Shown: positions 37,031 through 47,920 of the stretch, one piece after another | Numbering within the stretch: the first letter of the stretch is position 1 | Layout: each line of letters starts with the position of its first letter | The notes under the pieces: model-generated | What the model saw: the letters and a program-made list of their open reading frames with translations, nothing else | Database searches by the model: none | What the model was told of the DNA's origin: nothing | Translations under genes and position numbers: made by a program | Assembly (NCBI GenBank): GCA_963402885.1 | Contig: OY727099.1 | Coordinates: 16,077,001 to 16,141,000 of the forward strand | Length of the DNA stretch: 64,000 nucleotides | From: Antedon bifida | Lineage: Eukaryota; Echinodermata; Crinoidea; Comatulida; Antedonidae | Direction of reading: 5' to 3'

Positions 37031-37690
37031 CATTTCGTATTTGAATGCAAACGACTTGAGTACGTAATACTCATGAACCTTAAAGATGCACTAAACAACC
37101 ATAATCTATCCATCAATAATTGCAGTTGGAGACAAAGTAAAATCACAATTTACTTGGTGTAGAAAATCGGCCAACATTTTAAAGCATCTAGATTACTGGT
37201 TTCAAGTATCAGTTTGGATGAGATGATGTCTCAGTAAACTATACTTCGTGAAAATGCGTCAACAACAATGCGCCCGGTAGTTTTACTTTTAAAATGAATT
37301 TGCATAAAACGAACAATTTAATATCCAAATAGCATAAACATGATGTGTTGGCATGCAGATAACATTTTTTATCATAAAAATAAAAAAGTGGTGCCCTAAA
37401 AACATTAGTGTTTGAGGAAAAACCATGGATTGCTCAATCTTCTGATATATTCTTTGGTAAAGTGTAAGAAAGTGTATTAATTTTGAAGAATGCAAGTGTC
37501 ATTCTGCCATAATTCAACCAATGCATTCTTTGTCACTCGTCATGGCTTTTTGCTTAAAATTGGTACACAAAAAGGATTTTTCAGTACGGTACATCCATAT
37601 CTAATGTCCCTAAGCTAAAATTTGGAACTGTGACGTTTTAGATTTTTGCACCAAATTTAAGCAAAATCAATGATGTGATGTCAATGTCAA
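37031..37690. other. Intron 2 DNA next to EXD2 exon 2, nothing recognised
   Basis: AT-rich sequence without coding or clear repeats, just downstream of the exon 2 donor on the gene's strand. Confidence 0.5.
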
Positions 37691-37732
37691 ATTTATTTGT
37701 TTTTTGATTTAAGATGGAATGACCCACAATAC

Positions 37733-37899
37733 CTTTTATCTGCTAAGACATCAAGAAATTCTGTTGGGAGTTTAGCTTTTGACTTCAGAAGGTTCATTCT
37801 CACAAGTATACAGAGGCCATTGATAGTTGCTACCTGGATCAGTGCCACTGGTAGGGTCTTCTTATCTTTAGTACACCATTCACAATCTACACCTAAAAC
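37733..37899 (-). CDS. EXD2: EXD2 coding exon 2 (exonuclease motif I)
   Basis: This 167 base exon is short, and its reading frame was found by looking for the exonuclease motif between exons 1 and 3. It encodes residues 83-137 plus two bases of codon 138. The start reads VLGVDCEW, with the DxE of motif I at Asp87 and Glu89, the first metal ligands of DEDD exonucleases. It continues through LPVALIQVATINGLCILVRM, the conserved core strands, to EFLDVLADK. The acceptor is TGCAATAG after a T-rich tract, and the donor is AAAAG followed by GTATTG. The long + strand open frame over the same place is its shadow. Confidence 0.92.
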
Positions 37900-37954
37900 C
37901 TATTGCACAGCAAGAGTAAAAAATAGTAAAATAAACTGGCAGTGTCTTTTAAAC

Positions 37955-38105
37955 GCTGATCACTTGATTACTGCTCACACACTGATTACTGATCATGCTG
38001 ATCACTGTCTGATCATGCTGAACACTGCTCAGACTGATCATGATGTTCACTGCTGATCATGATGATCACTGCTGATCATGATGATCACTGCTGATCATTT
38101 ATATA
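37955..38105. repeat. TGATCA-rich imperfect tandem repeat in intron 1
   Basis: Words GCTGATCATGATGATCACT recur with decay to both sides; at least nine TGATCA palindromes in 150 bases. It lies 60 bases upstream of EXD2 exon 2 on the gene's strand. Confidence 0.8.
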
Positions 38106-38952
38106 ATGTCTATACAGTAATTATCCATTTTAATTTTACTTTCTTTGTTATATTTTACTTTAATTATATTGTATGTCTTATTTTGTATGTCTTATTTTTG
38201 TTTAATTCAAGCTCCATTATTCGTCAACTTGTCTCGTTGTACCAGGCATCTCTTTGTTATTTCAATATGATGGAGGTAGGAGAATAGAGATAGACTGCAC
38301 AGCTGAGTGGTAGAGAAACAGACGTTACACGACACATGGATGATCAAGTCTACCTGAACTACTGTATCGAGTGTCGTGCGCTGCACAAACGAGAGCCGTC
38401 TGTCGCCTATTTACCCGAATTGGCTATTTTTCGATAGGTGTGTCCTTTTCAGATTAAAAAGTAACATTATTGTATCTTCGATCAATGGCGTCTTAATCTT
38501 ATCAAAATCAAATATTTATGCGTTATGCATTTTAGATGCTGCTTAATAAACTTTCCTCATGCATGCAGTGCGTGAGTAGAGTAAACAAAACATTTGGGAA
38601 ATGTCTAGCGAGATGTAGCTAAACACACACACATGCATTAATTGCAGACTACTGTATATTATATACACCAGGGCTAGCCGCCGGGATGGTAATTTCCCCT
38701 GACAGCAGAAAGGCTTCAGCGCGGCCATAAATGACCATAGTAAACAATAAGCTACCGTTTCCTAATGATTCCGTTCTCTTGAATATAACTGCCTAAAGGC
38801 ACAGCGTGAACACAGCAATTACACATATTTTACACGTACACATGATATGTAGTCAGTACTGTAACAATTGTCCAGAAATTCTGTTGGGAATATTATTTGT
38901 GCTAGTTCCAAGACTTTAAAGTCAGAATTTAATGTTTCAATACAATACAAAC
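38106..38952. other. Rest of EXD2 intron 1, nothing recognised
   Basis: No coding or clear repeat. Ordinary mixed-composition intron DNA. Confidence 0.5.
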
Positions 38953-39198
38953 CTTAAATAAATGTAAGTCTTCTTTTAGCTTTGGTAATACATCATTCAA
39001 TTCTTTTTGGGATTTGATAACAACAATTGTTCTGCTGTCATTTCTGTATTTTGAAATTGGTATTAGGCCTAGTTCTTGTTTCTGTATCACTTCTTTTTCC
39101 CGTTTTTGTTTTAGCTTTATCCAATAATATATCCATCCAACCATCATCAGAGCTGCAGCAGATGTCACCAGTACCCGTTGAACCTCAAATTTTGTCAT
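38953..39198 (-). CDS. EXD2: EXD2 coding exon 1 (N-terminal membrane anchor)
   Basis: This exon encodes residues 1-82, starting MTKFEVQRVL. Residues 8-28 are hydrophobic (VLVTSAAALMMVGWIYYWI) and are followed by a basic stretch (KLKQKREKEV), the arrangement of the N-terminal anchor that places vertebrate EXD2 on mitochondria. Residues 58-82 (IVVIKSQKELNDVLPKLKED...) match the first strand and helix of the DEDD exonuclease fold. The exon ends AAG followed by a GTTTGT donor in phase 0. The ATG is chosen because a strong acceptor, TTTTTTCCTAG, lies two bases upstream, so translation probably starts just after a 5'UTR intron. A 246 base exon gives exactly 82 codons. Confidence 0.9.
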
Positions 39199-39200
39199 TG

Positions 39201-39216
39201 CTAGGAAAAAACAATA
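39201..39216 (-). promoter_or_regulatory. Probable splice acceptor of an EXD2 5'UTR intron
   Basis: On the minus strand the two bases CA before the EXD2 ATG are preceded by ATTGTTTTTTCCTAG, a good polypyrimidine tract and AG. This suggests a non-coding first exon farther upstream (above 39204). I could not recognise that exon or a promoter. It might not exist if transcription starts within 39205-40640. Confidence 0.5.
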
Positions 39217-40640
39217 CGAAGGTTAAATGAAAAATAACACAAATTCATCTAGAGGCCACTCCGAAATTTCCACATGTACAGTAGAGCTGAGTGTGATTAG
39301 GCTTACACACTGTTAGGCAAGGGAAACTGTTTCCATCACATTTGATAACAAATGTTACATAATGTAAATTTAAATAACTCCTTCCTAAATATGGATCTTT
39401 TTTCGACTAACTGATAATAAACTGTGATCAAAAAACACTTTGAACGAAATGAACATTTGATCGCACGGTACGCCAAAAATGCCTCCGATATGGTGTACGT
39501 GTATGTACTGTGTTATGGTCTGTTAACCTCAGATATACACCCTACAGCCGGGAGAATAACTTTATGTAATTTAGTATACAATGGTTGCAGTGATCGCCGT
39601 GTCTATAACACAAAATCAATAAAACGCCAAATATGCCACACGTTTTCGGCGTGTACATACAACAAGACATTTCATGTTTATTTTATGCCTATGAAATTAT
39701 AAAAGAACACCATGTTTCTCGTTAATTTTTAATTCATACTGCATACCATTATTCTATAAAAAAATGATAATACATTTCACTCTGCACAAGGCTGTAAATA
39801 AGAATACCACGCTAACATGTGCACACGGACCAGGGTGGTAATTAACTGAAATGAAAAATGGTCAACACTTTGGTACTTTTGAAGAGAGGTGACGTTAGTA
39901 TTCACACTTAGAGAGCAAGCTAGACACTGGTAGTGTAGGGGATCGAGTGCGTGTGTTTTGAAAATAGCTCAGTTGTGGGTATTTTCCGATAAATTTAAAT
40001 CACGTTTTCTTTTTTAAACTCTTGACTTCACTATGTAGGCCTATTTACACAACTATAATGACCCTAGCTCTAGGCCTATTCTTAGCAACGAATCAGGTAC
40101 GTCGAATCCATGTCTAGCGACGGTCACAGGTTGGTTGTATCATTTTTAAATTTTTTTTAGAAAATTAAGGGGGTGGCTAGTCACCATATTCATCCCTAGA
40201 TCCACCACTGTTTGTATTCAGCCTTTCACAGTTGAGATCGCTGGTTGAGCTCCTGCAGAGGATATTATTTTTTTTTATAATCAATTTTTTTTATGACATT
40301 TTATTTTACTTTTCAAGTAGCATTTGACTCTGAACCTTAGGCCTATGGTCAAGTTCTTTTCAAGGTTCTCATGGAAACTATGAAATATGTATATAAACAA
40401 TGAAATATAAACAGATTTGTTTTTCTGGATTGTGACCTTGAATTTATTTCATTTCATTTATTTATTTGACCAACAAACCATAAGATAAAATATATGTAAC
40501 TACAAGAGTCAGCAGTCCCTGATCTTAACTAATATAAATTTATAAACAAATGTATTAAGCTGTGAATATACAAACAAATAACAATTATTATATATACAAA
40601 AAAATTGAATTAAATATGCAAAAAAAAAAAAAAAAAAGAA
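39217..40640. other. Upstream region of EXD2; no exon or promoter identified
   Basis: This should contain the EXD2 promoter or a 5'UTR intron. I see no TATA box in a convincing place and no protein-coding frame with a known product (the 92-codon + frame at 39424 is unrecognised). A poly(A) tract lies at 40620-40636. Confidence 0.4.
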
Positions 40641-40649
40641 TTAAAGATA

Positions 40650-43030
40650 ACTAGAATTTAATTCGTCACTTTGACGAATTATAGGTGATCATTTTTATAA
40701 TTTTACTGATATTTAATTGAAAAAAAAACATCCACATGAGTTAAATATGACCGCAAAATATTGATTAATGCAATTTATATAACACCTAAATAAATTCCTG
40801 TTATTTGATTGGACGATTGTGGGTCACATGGCGTGCAATAGTACGCACTATTAAACGATCGTACACATTTTTGTGTACGAAAAAAAAAACGTTTCGCGGA
40901 TGAAAAAAAATTTAGTACACAAATTACCCTATGATATGGCTCTGTACTGGGAAATACAACAGCGCCACCTGTCGTCTGGTCTCAGTTTCATTTGTAAACA
41001 CCACCGCGAGATATGCAACAGCAGCAGATATTTGTGTACGATTTGGACATATATGTACTAATTTCATTCAAAAAGGCATTTAAATTAGCTTTAGATCGTT
41101 TTTAGGATTTTGATTAATTAATGGGGACATGCCTACAAGACGTGGAATTGTTGGAAAAACCATAATTAGCCTAGATAAGTTCCAATTGTCTGTCGAAGTT
41201 TTGCCTTTCAGCCAAGCTAGTACTAGTAGGCTACTAGGTCTAGCCTAGGCCATGCTCTATTAGGCTAGGCCTAGTCTAGGCGTTTTAGCCTTGCTAGGCC
41301 TAAGATTGTTTGGTCGTTTGTTGACATAATTAACACTAAAGTAGGTGTGTTTATAAAATCCATATAAATATAATATTAAATATAATATTAAAAACCAAAT
41401 GTTACTGTTTTTAATCAATGTGAATGAAATGTAGGCCTTTGGCTAGGGCTACCTTACCTTATTTGATTCAAATGACAAGAATCTATTTAGATGTTATATA
41501 AAACAAATAATGAATGTTCTATATTCGTGTAATGGTACAAATAATGGCATTTGGTGAATGATGAAAGGTTAATATCAACTCGGCTGTCGCCTCGTTGATA
41601 TATAACCTTTCATCATTCACCTCATGCCATTATTTGTACCATTACACTCATAAACATTCATTATTTGTATACTATTAGCTGATGCATAATGCTTATGGTG
41701 CCTATTATGTGTCATATAATACAATCTATACGGTACAGTGTACTGTATATCTATATACAGTGTAACATATGAAAAATTACAGGAACCACACCATGTTCTA
41801 TTTTTTTAGTATGATGACGTCAAAATAAATTTGAAGATCACAATTTCGAAAGATATTGAATTGAGCTCGCACGCTCTTACTTCAACTGGCCATTTCATAA
41901 CGTCACAACATCCGATAGGCTTAATTTTTATATGAATTTATATATACATTTCATCAGCTTTCATAATAAATTATAATCATCAAGGTCACCTTTAATTCTG
42001 AAGTAAATAAATATGGTGTAGGTGACATTACACGAGCTATGTTATTCAAGTTTTTACGCGTGATGACATCATTAAAATGAAAATGTTGACAACTCATGAA
42101 AAAGATAATTATTTGAGCAATCATATACTAAAATTTGAGCGAAAATCGGGCAAAAAATAACCGAGATGCACTCTGTTGAATGTGATTAATCTATGACGAA
42201 AGAGAAAAAAACTTAATTTTTAAATTCAAGTGGCCATTTGATGACGTCAACATTTTGTACGTGAAATGTGTACATGAATTCATATCTACAACTCAATGGC
42301 TTCCAGAATAAGTTAAAAAAATTTGGGGTCACCGTGCATTCTGAAGAGTTATTTTCATTTTAAAAATGCCTTATTTTTTACCATTTTCAGCACTTTTGTG
42401 CAATTAATGTGCGCATTTTGTCATTTTTAACCTGCTCGTATAGCGTTATTTTAAGTCGGAATGAATTTGGTTAATGTACTAAGGATGATGAGTAGAAGGC
42501 GATTTGTACAAAAAATATGTATGTTTACGCTTTCTAAGTATCGCGTGTGCAAAAACGTTTGGCGCAGTAATTTTTTGAAGCACGCAAATGGTCAAATTCA
42601 TGCTCTAAGTTGATCAAAACTTAATTTTGAGCTTTTTAAATTGTTAACACGCGATTTCACATGCATGACCTTACGTGCGCGTGCGTTTTTATTACCCAAT
42701 ATTTTTACCCTTAACATGAAGTTTACATGTAGTGAATTTCATTAATATGTGATAATGAATTATGGAGATATGATTGATAATGTGATTTCACAAAATGGCG
42801 TATAAATGACGTCACGAATGAGTGATCACGCTGAAAAGCTTATTAGGACTAAGTTAATTAGTTATTTGCAAGACATTGTGAATTTTTTGTGATCATTGCC
42901 ATTCAACTTTTTAATTGTAACAATAGATGATCATTTTATTCTCAATGATCACATAATAATAGGAAGAATATTGATTTCATACAATAACAATAGGTGATAA
43001 TTTTATTCTAAATGATCACCTAATTATCAA
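40650..43030 (-). repeat. ~1.5 kb unit in reverse orientation, split by repeat F
   Basis: It opens with CTAGAATTTAATTCGTCACT and GACGAATT, the reversed closing palindrome of the tandem units. It resumes after 41735 with reversed interior text (CAACTGGCCATTTCATAACG, TTTGATGACGTCAACA) and closes with GGTGATAATTTTATTCTAAATGATCACC (about 42987-43014), a hairpin like those opening the 48730 unit. The gap 40779-41668 is a repeat F insertion. Confidence 0.65.
40779..41668. repeat. Dispersed repeat F, copy 2, with 150 bp palindrome
   Basis: Matches 11379-13285 without its inner insertion (AACACCTAAATAAATTC; GGGTCACATGGCGTGCAATAG; TTAGCTTTAGATCGTTTTTA). Its right part, 41508-41668, is a near-perfect palindrome: TGGTACAAATAATGGCATTT, GGTGAATGATGAAAGGTTAA then the complement after a short loop TCGGCTGTCGCCTCG. 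Confidence 0.75.
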
Positions 43031-43459
43031 GATTCAATAGATGATAAAAGATGAGGAATAGATTCAGTAACAGCTAATTGACGTAATGAGGAAGGTAATT
43101 TAGACCAAAGCTTAGGGAAGCGGTTTATAGGAGAATTACGAAGTGCCAGAGTTCGAGAAAAGAGATGGTCTTCAGTACCTTTAAAAACTAAACTACCTTT
43201 TTAGGGTATGTTCAGACTCACAGCATTAAGGTGGCGTTATGTAAGCGGCGTACATATTTTTGTGTCTGAATTAGGCCATGGATTAGCGTTAGGCAGCTGT
43301 TGCACCCTGCAGGGTTAATAACCTTAGCAGGAGAGGGTAGATTTAATAACGCTAATCCAGTGATGCAGTGATTTTAACCTTACTGTAACCAATGGAAAGA
43401 CGCGACCACGATTAGCAGGCCAACAACATACCTGTACAGCGAGATAGCTAAACGTCAAA
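43031..43459. other. Non-coding DNA between repeats
   Basis: Contains a short inverted pair (GGATTAGCGTTAGGCAGC at 43271 and AATAACGCTAATCC at 43346) but no clear element ends or coding. Confidence 0.45.
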
Positions 43460-43789
43460 TTAATGGCGCAGGATTGGCTATAGCATGAAAACTAACATAT
43501 AGCTATAACTAAATAGCAGTAATTTTATAAGCTGTAACTAATTAAGGTATAGCTACATATAGCTGTAACTAAATAGCATTTTTTAACTAAATAACAGTAA
43601 CTAAATAGCATATAGCTATAACTAAATAGCAGTAACTCAATAAAGGTATAGCTAAATTATAGCTAAATATAGCTGTAACTAAATATGAACTAAAAAGCAG
43701 TCACTCTATAGCATATATAGCTTGTCTATAAGATGTATAGCTACATACCGTAAATCTTGTAATTGTAACCCTGGGTTATAATTCTTTGT

Positions 43790-44190
43790 TTTTTAGGGTG
43801 GTTACTATTAGAAGGGGGAGTACTATTAGAGTAGTGGGTTACTATTACTAATCTTAAATTAGGCACTTGAAAATAGTAACCCACCCTAACTATTCCGGTC
43901 AGCAAATCATAATAATAAAAACAGTACGAATTATAAACAAACTTTATTTTATAAACTCAAAAACACTCAATCCTCCCCCACTTCCGAGATCAAATGCATC
44001 ATCTCCTTATTTTTCAAATACAGCTGCATCATAAATGACCATTCTTCATAATGTCATTTTGTCAATAGTTTTTGTGATGGTAATATTAACCCCATGGGTT
44101 ACTATTAGAGTAGTGGGTTATTATTATAGATTGACTTATAAGGTGGGTTACTATTAGAAGGGGGGTTACAGTACTATTAGAGTGTGGATT
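43790..44190 (+). repeat. GGGTTACTATTAGA minisatellite, scattered
   Basis: GGGTTACTATTAG and the word GAGTAGTGGGTTACTATTA recur about eight times, on both sides of a short spacer; one copy is reversed (AATAGTAACCCACCC at 43875). Confidence 0.75.
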
Positions 44191-44213
44191 TACTGTATAG
44201 CTGTATGGGGTGC

Positions 44214-44412
44214 AGGTCAACTCGGCCCTAAACCGTCTCGGCCAAAGTCAAGTCGGCCCCACGTCAAGTTGGCCCAAAGTCAACTCGGCCCCAAGTCAAG
44301 TCGGCCTTAAGTCAAGTCAGCCTCAAGTCAACTCAGCCTCACATCATCTCAGACTCAAGCCAACTCGGCCTCACATCAACTCGGTCAAATACTAATCGGT
44401 CAACTCGGCCCC
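44214..44412 (+). repeat. 15 bp minisatellite CAAGTCAACTCGGCC
   Basis: Thirteen or so 15-base units with decay toward both ends. GC-rich compared with surroundings. The + strand open frame across it (QVNSA/QVGLKSSQ) is a repeat artefact. Confidence 0.9.
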
Positions 44413-45031
44413 ATTTAAAGTATGTAATGCAAAAAGTTTTAATAGTTAATACTGTATTATAATGGCAGGATTAGTAAGGTTAGGTCTACACATACACATA
44501 GGCAAAAAAAAATATAAATTCAATATACATTTTTTTTAGTATTTATTTATATTAATATTATTATTTATGATGTTAGTCACTCTCAGTATGTGTTTGTTAG
44601 TAGGCTGTAACTAAAGAGCATTCTATAACTGAAAAGCAGTAACTCTATATAGCATAATAAATCTCCAAACTAAATAGCAGTAACTCAATCAACTAAATAG
44701 CAGTAAGTCAATAAGGAGCTACATACATATAGCTGTAGCTAAATAGCATTCTATATAACTGAAAAGCAGTAACTATATAGCTACCAACTAAATAGCAGTA
44801 TTAACTCAATAAGGTATAGTTACAAACATAATTATAGCTGTAGCTATATGGGTGTTACGAAACTTAAGATCACGAAACCAGCTAAGACCCCCTAAGATCT
44901 AAGATCACGAAACCTAAGACCCAAAACATAAGATTAAAAATTCTAAGATATATGACAGCTTAAAAACAATAATTGTTTATCTATACATAATTTTAAACAT
45001 AAGGTTTCATTTATTAATGCTTTTTACCATA

Positions 45032-47920
45032 GAGTTTTGCGGTGTGACGTCACAACGATACAGGGCGCTGCATGGTTGCTAGCCAACCAAAAAATGCGTT
45101 CAACGCTACTCTGTTGATAAACTGTATAGATCTGTATTTCTATCAAATTATGTATCTTAGCTTGATTTTTTTTAACTTAAAGATGTATTGTCCCCCTGAA
45201 AACATTTTTTTTTTAAATATTTTTGTTGAATAGGCCATTTTAATTGCACATAAAATTTATTCACTTTGACCTCAAATTGGATCGAAAACAAAAATTATTT
45301 ACTCGAGAAAATCGTAATTTAAAGCAAAAATTAACCAACCGGAAGCTATTTGTCTGGAAGACAAACATGTTCCAGTTTAATTTAACCCTTGACCTGAGTT
45401 AGCTCATAAATATTCATATTGTATGGATACATCATGTGGATGATGCTGCTCTCAACATACAACAAACAGCCAACAACGCGACGATAGCAATGCATAGCTA
45501 GCTCTGAGGAGTCGAGTAGTAACGCGAGACGAATCTTGAAGGAAACACGAAAACTATAGCTAGCAGAATACTAAGTTAAAACTGCAGTTGGTAACTTTGA
45601 TGTTGAATCTTATTCATTTAGGTGAGTTTTTGTTTCGCTAGCAGGAGAATTTGCTGCTACTGTACTAGGCCTACTAGTACTAGCACAACCACATGGGGGC
45701 AGGCAGTCTCGAGAGCCTTACTGCTGCCTCCTTCTGTTTCTAGAAGTAGAGTGTAGTAGGCCTAGGCTAGGCAGTACACTGCTAGCTAGGGCTAGACCAC
45801 CACCAGGAGGGATGTATTTTTGTTTTATAATTTTTTGATTCCATCATGATAAAATGGTTTAATTTTTTAAGATTTCTAACTATTCTACAGAGGAAATTAC
45901 GAAATAAATCTAAATATTGTTTTGGATGTTTACTGTACAGTATTTTAAAAATATTTTCTGCATCAAATGCAATAGGTTCAAATCAACATTCACACAATTA
46001 AACATTTATGCAGATATATTAACATTGATTGAACAATAGAAGCAAGTAAAGTAGTGAGAAACACAAAATGTATCGAACAGTGGCAACATTCACAATTTAT
46101 TGAAACATTTCTTACTATTGAAATGACACTTTGTAATGGATATGAGCGATCTTAGAAGACTATAGCTGCCGTAATTACTGCCACAATCAACATATTGATA
46201 TTAGTAGACAAATTGACACAAAAAAACAATACAGGAATTCAATAAGATATACTGTATATATATTTTTTATTAACTCCTTTTGCACTGTAATATTTACAGT
46301 AAAATTATGAAGTATAAGTAAATTTGAAGAATTTATCCTGTGTACTGTATTTTTTATTTATTGAATGTTATGTTTACAAAATAATATACTGTACATAATT
46401 AACGTTATATTATTGCTTTATAATAAAAAAAAATTATTCAACAACATTTTACAAGCTGGACAGGAACATATTGGCCGAATGCAGCATCACAAATATTTTT
46501 CTTGCAATATCCAATCATACAGTATTCCAATACCGAGTCTATCATTAGTTGTCTTTATGAAGTACGAATGTGACCTCTGTTCCAGTCTTCATCAGCTCAA
46601 CGTCTTTAAATAAATTTTTTAAAACAATGATGTATAAATAAGTTAAATGTTTCACAAAATCCAAAGTTTTCAATTTCGGCAAAGTACGAAAACCTGGAAT
46701 TTGGTATTTAAAAATAGATCATGCACATTTAGTGCAAAATGTGGGCTAGTGAGATTGCGTGCTTTGACATAGTCAAATAAGTACACTACCTTTCTATGGT
46801 AAAACACATTACAACTTAATAAAGAGAAAACAAATATTTGACTTACTACAGTACAGAGTAACATAGTGAAGAACATTTGTTTGTGTTGTAAAATGGCTAA
46901 GCTGGCTTTTCCCCTCTGTCTGTCTACGTGTACAGTGTGCTGCTGGAAGGTTCTCAACTTCAGGCTTGTATTGTAACCATTTTCCCTGAAAAATGTTTGT
47001 TTTATTTTTATCATAAAACTAGTTAAACAAGCTTCAACTGTAAATTATGTATATGGTACAGCAGGCTGGCTGTATTTTCGGATTGATGGGGCAATGTATA
47101 GGGCCTAGCTGGGCATCTTCTGCAGGGACCCGATTGTCTCTACTACTCCTAGCCTAGCTAGGCCTATGCTGTATGCATGTATTATTCTAGGCCTAGCCCT
47201 GACAAAATCCCAGGCTAAGTTAATTAATTAACCTTCCTGTTATTACAAACGTTTGTCTAGTTTGCGTTATATATATAATTATTATATTTGAAATAACCGT
47301 CTAGGCCTACTTACCGACAAATTAACAGCTCATCTTTACATACTACGATCAGGGGAAACCCCTGCCAGTCGCGTCGATCTCTGGTACGCGGTGTAAACAA
47401 AGTGCATCATCCATATGTTTGTTAGATCAGATCTCAGCTGTGTCGATGCTCATTAACATATCATGCATATTTATGAGTTAGCTCTATCGGCCGAATTTTT
47501 GAGCTGACAAGTTGGGACAATTGATTAACTTATTTTGCTTTTTTTCTAAGCGAAATTAATAATTTTTTCGGATTTTTTTTTGGTGAAAGTGAACAACTTT
47601 ATTATAACTACAAAATGGTCTATTCAAAATTTGATTTTATTGATCTTCATTTTTCATATTTTGGGGGACAATACATCTTTAAACTGTAGTTGAAGAATAA
47701 ATAGATTATTAAAAACAAATATTTAGTAATCTTTTGAAATTTTAGTTTGTTTTTATTGAAAATTATTAAGTTTTAAAATGACTACTTCAATAAGCCTATT
47801 CCAAACCATTGGTGACCTGAGAATCACTCAGGCAGGTTGAACCAAGGTTGAACGCATTTTTTGGTTGGCTAGCAACCACGCAGCGCCACCTACCGTCGTG
47901 ACGTCAGCACCGTGATACTC
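45032..47920. mobile_element. 2.9 kb TA-flanked element with ~75 bp TIRs
   Basis: The left end (GAGTTTTGCGGTGTGACGTC ... TTGCTAGCCAACCAAAAAAT GCGTTCAAC) and the right end (GTTGAACGCATTTTTTGG ... GACGTCAGCACCGTGATACTC) are inverted repeats of about 75 bases, identical over the inner 30 or so. TA flanks both sides (45030-45031, 47921-47922), and the undisturbed target is visible at about 12173. TA duplication is typical of Tc1/mariner-like elements, but no transposase remains in view. Nearly all of its interior is another element (45181-47678). Confidence 0.82.
45181..47678. mobile_element. 2.5 kb TTAA-flanked element nested in the TA element
   Basis: Ends AGATGTATTGTCCCCC and GGGGGACAATACATCT, flanked by TTAA (45177-45180, 47679-47682). 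It is the largest member of the family seen at 6884-7228 and 9407-9952. The interior edges are weakly inverted (AGCTCATAAATATTCATATT at about 45400 against ATGCATATTTATGAGTTAGC at 47463). A 114-codon minus frame at 46670-47014 (RENGYNTSLKLRTFQQHTV) has no relation I recognise, so autonomy is not shown. Confidence 0.72.

Larger units (their letters stand above)
2750..39200 (-). other. EXD2: EXD2 gene, four coding exons over 36.4 kb
   Basis: Four minus-strand open segments match successive parts of animal EXD2 (exonuclease 3'-5' domain-containing 2), in order. Joined at GT/AG sites they give 246+167+768+535 = 1716 bases, that is 571 residues plus stop, close to the ~620 of human EXD2. Junction phases are consistent: exon 1 ends in phase 0, exons 2 and 3 end with AG of a split codon completed by T and G. 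Introns are 37900-38952, 11303-37732 and 3285-10534. EXD2 is known as a DEDDy exonuclease at the mitochondrial outer membrane and in the nucleus, with roles in DNA end resection, replication-fork protection and mitochondrial RNA or ribosome biology. The assembly order and splice sites are seen; the function is from the family. Confidence 0.93.
43460..44849 (+). mobile_element. Third GCGCAGGATTGG element with minisatellites
   Basis: Starts GGCGCAGGATTGGCTATAGC, like 14427 and 14483. It holds AGCTATAACTAAATAGCAGT repeats (43490-43740 and 44600-44849), a GGGTTACTATTAG repeat (43790-44190) and a 15 bp CAAGTCAACTCGGCC minisatellite (44214-44412). Its right end is not seen because another element starts at 44850. 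This is a different set of arrays inside the same type of start. Confidence 0.5.

Noticed and set aside
37697-38056. 119-codon + strand frame over EXD2 exon 2
   Set aside because: The opposite strand encodes the exonuclease motif I exon with good splice sites; the + frame ends in the TGATCA repeat.
46670-47014. 114-codon minus frame as a transposase of the TTAA element
   Set aside because: No DDE or zinc-finger motifs and no recognisable family; kept only as an unidentified frame.
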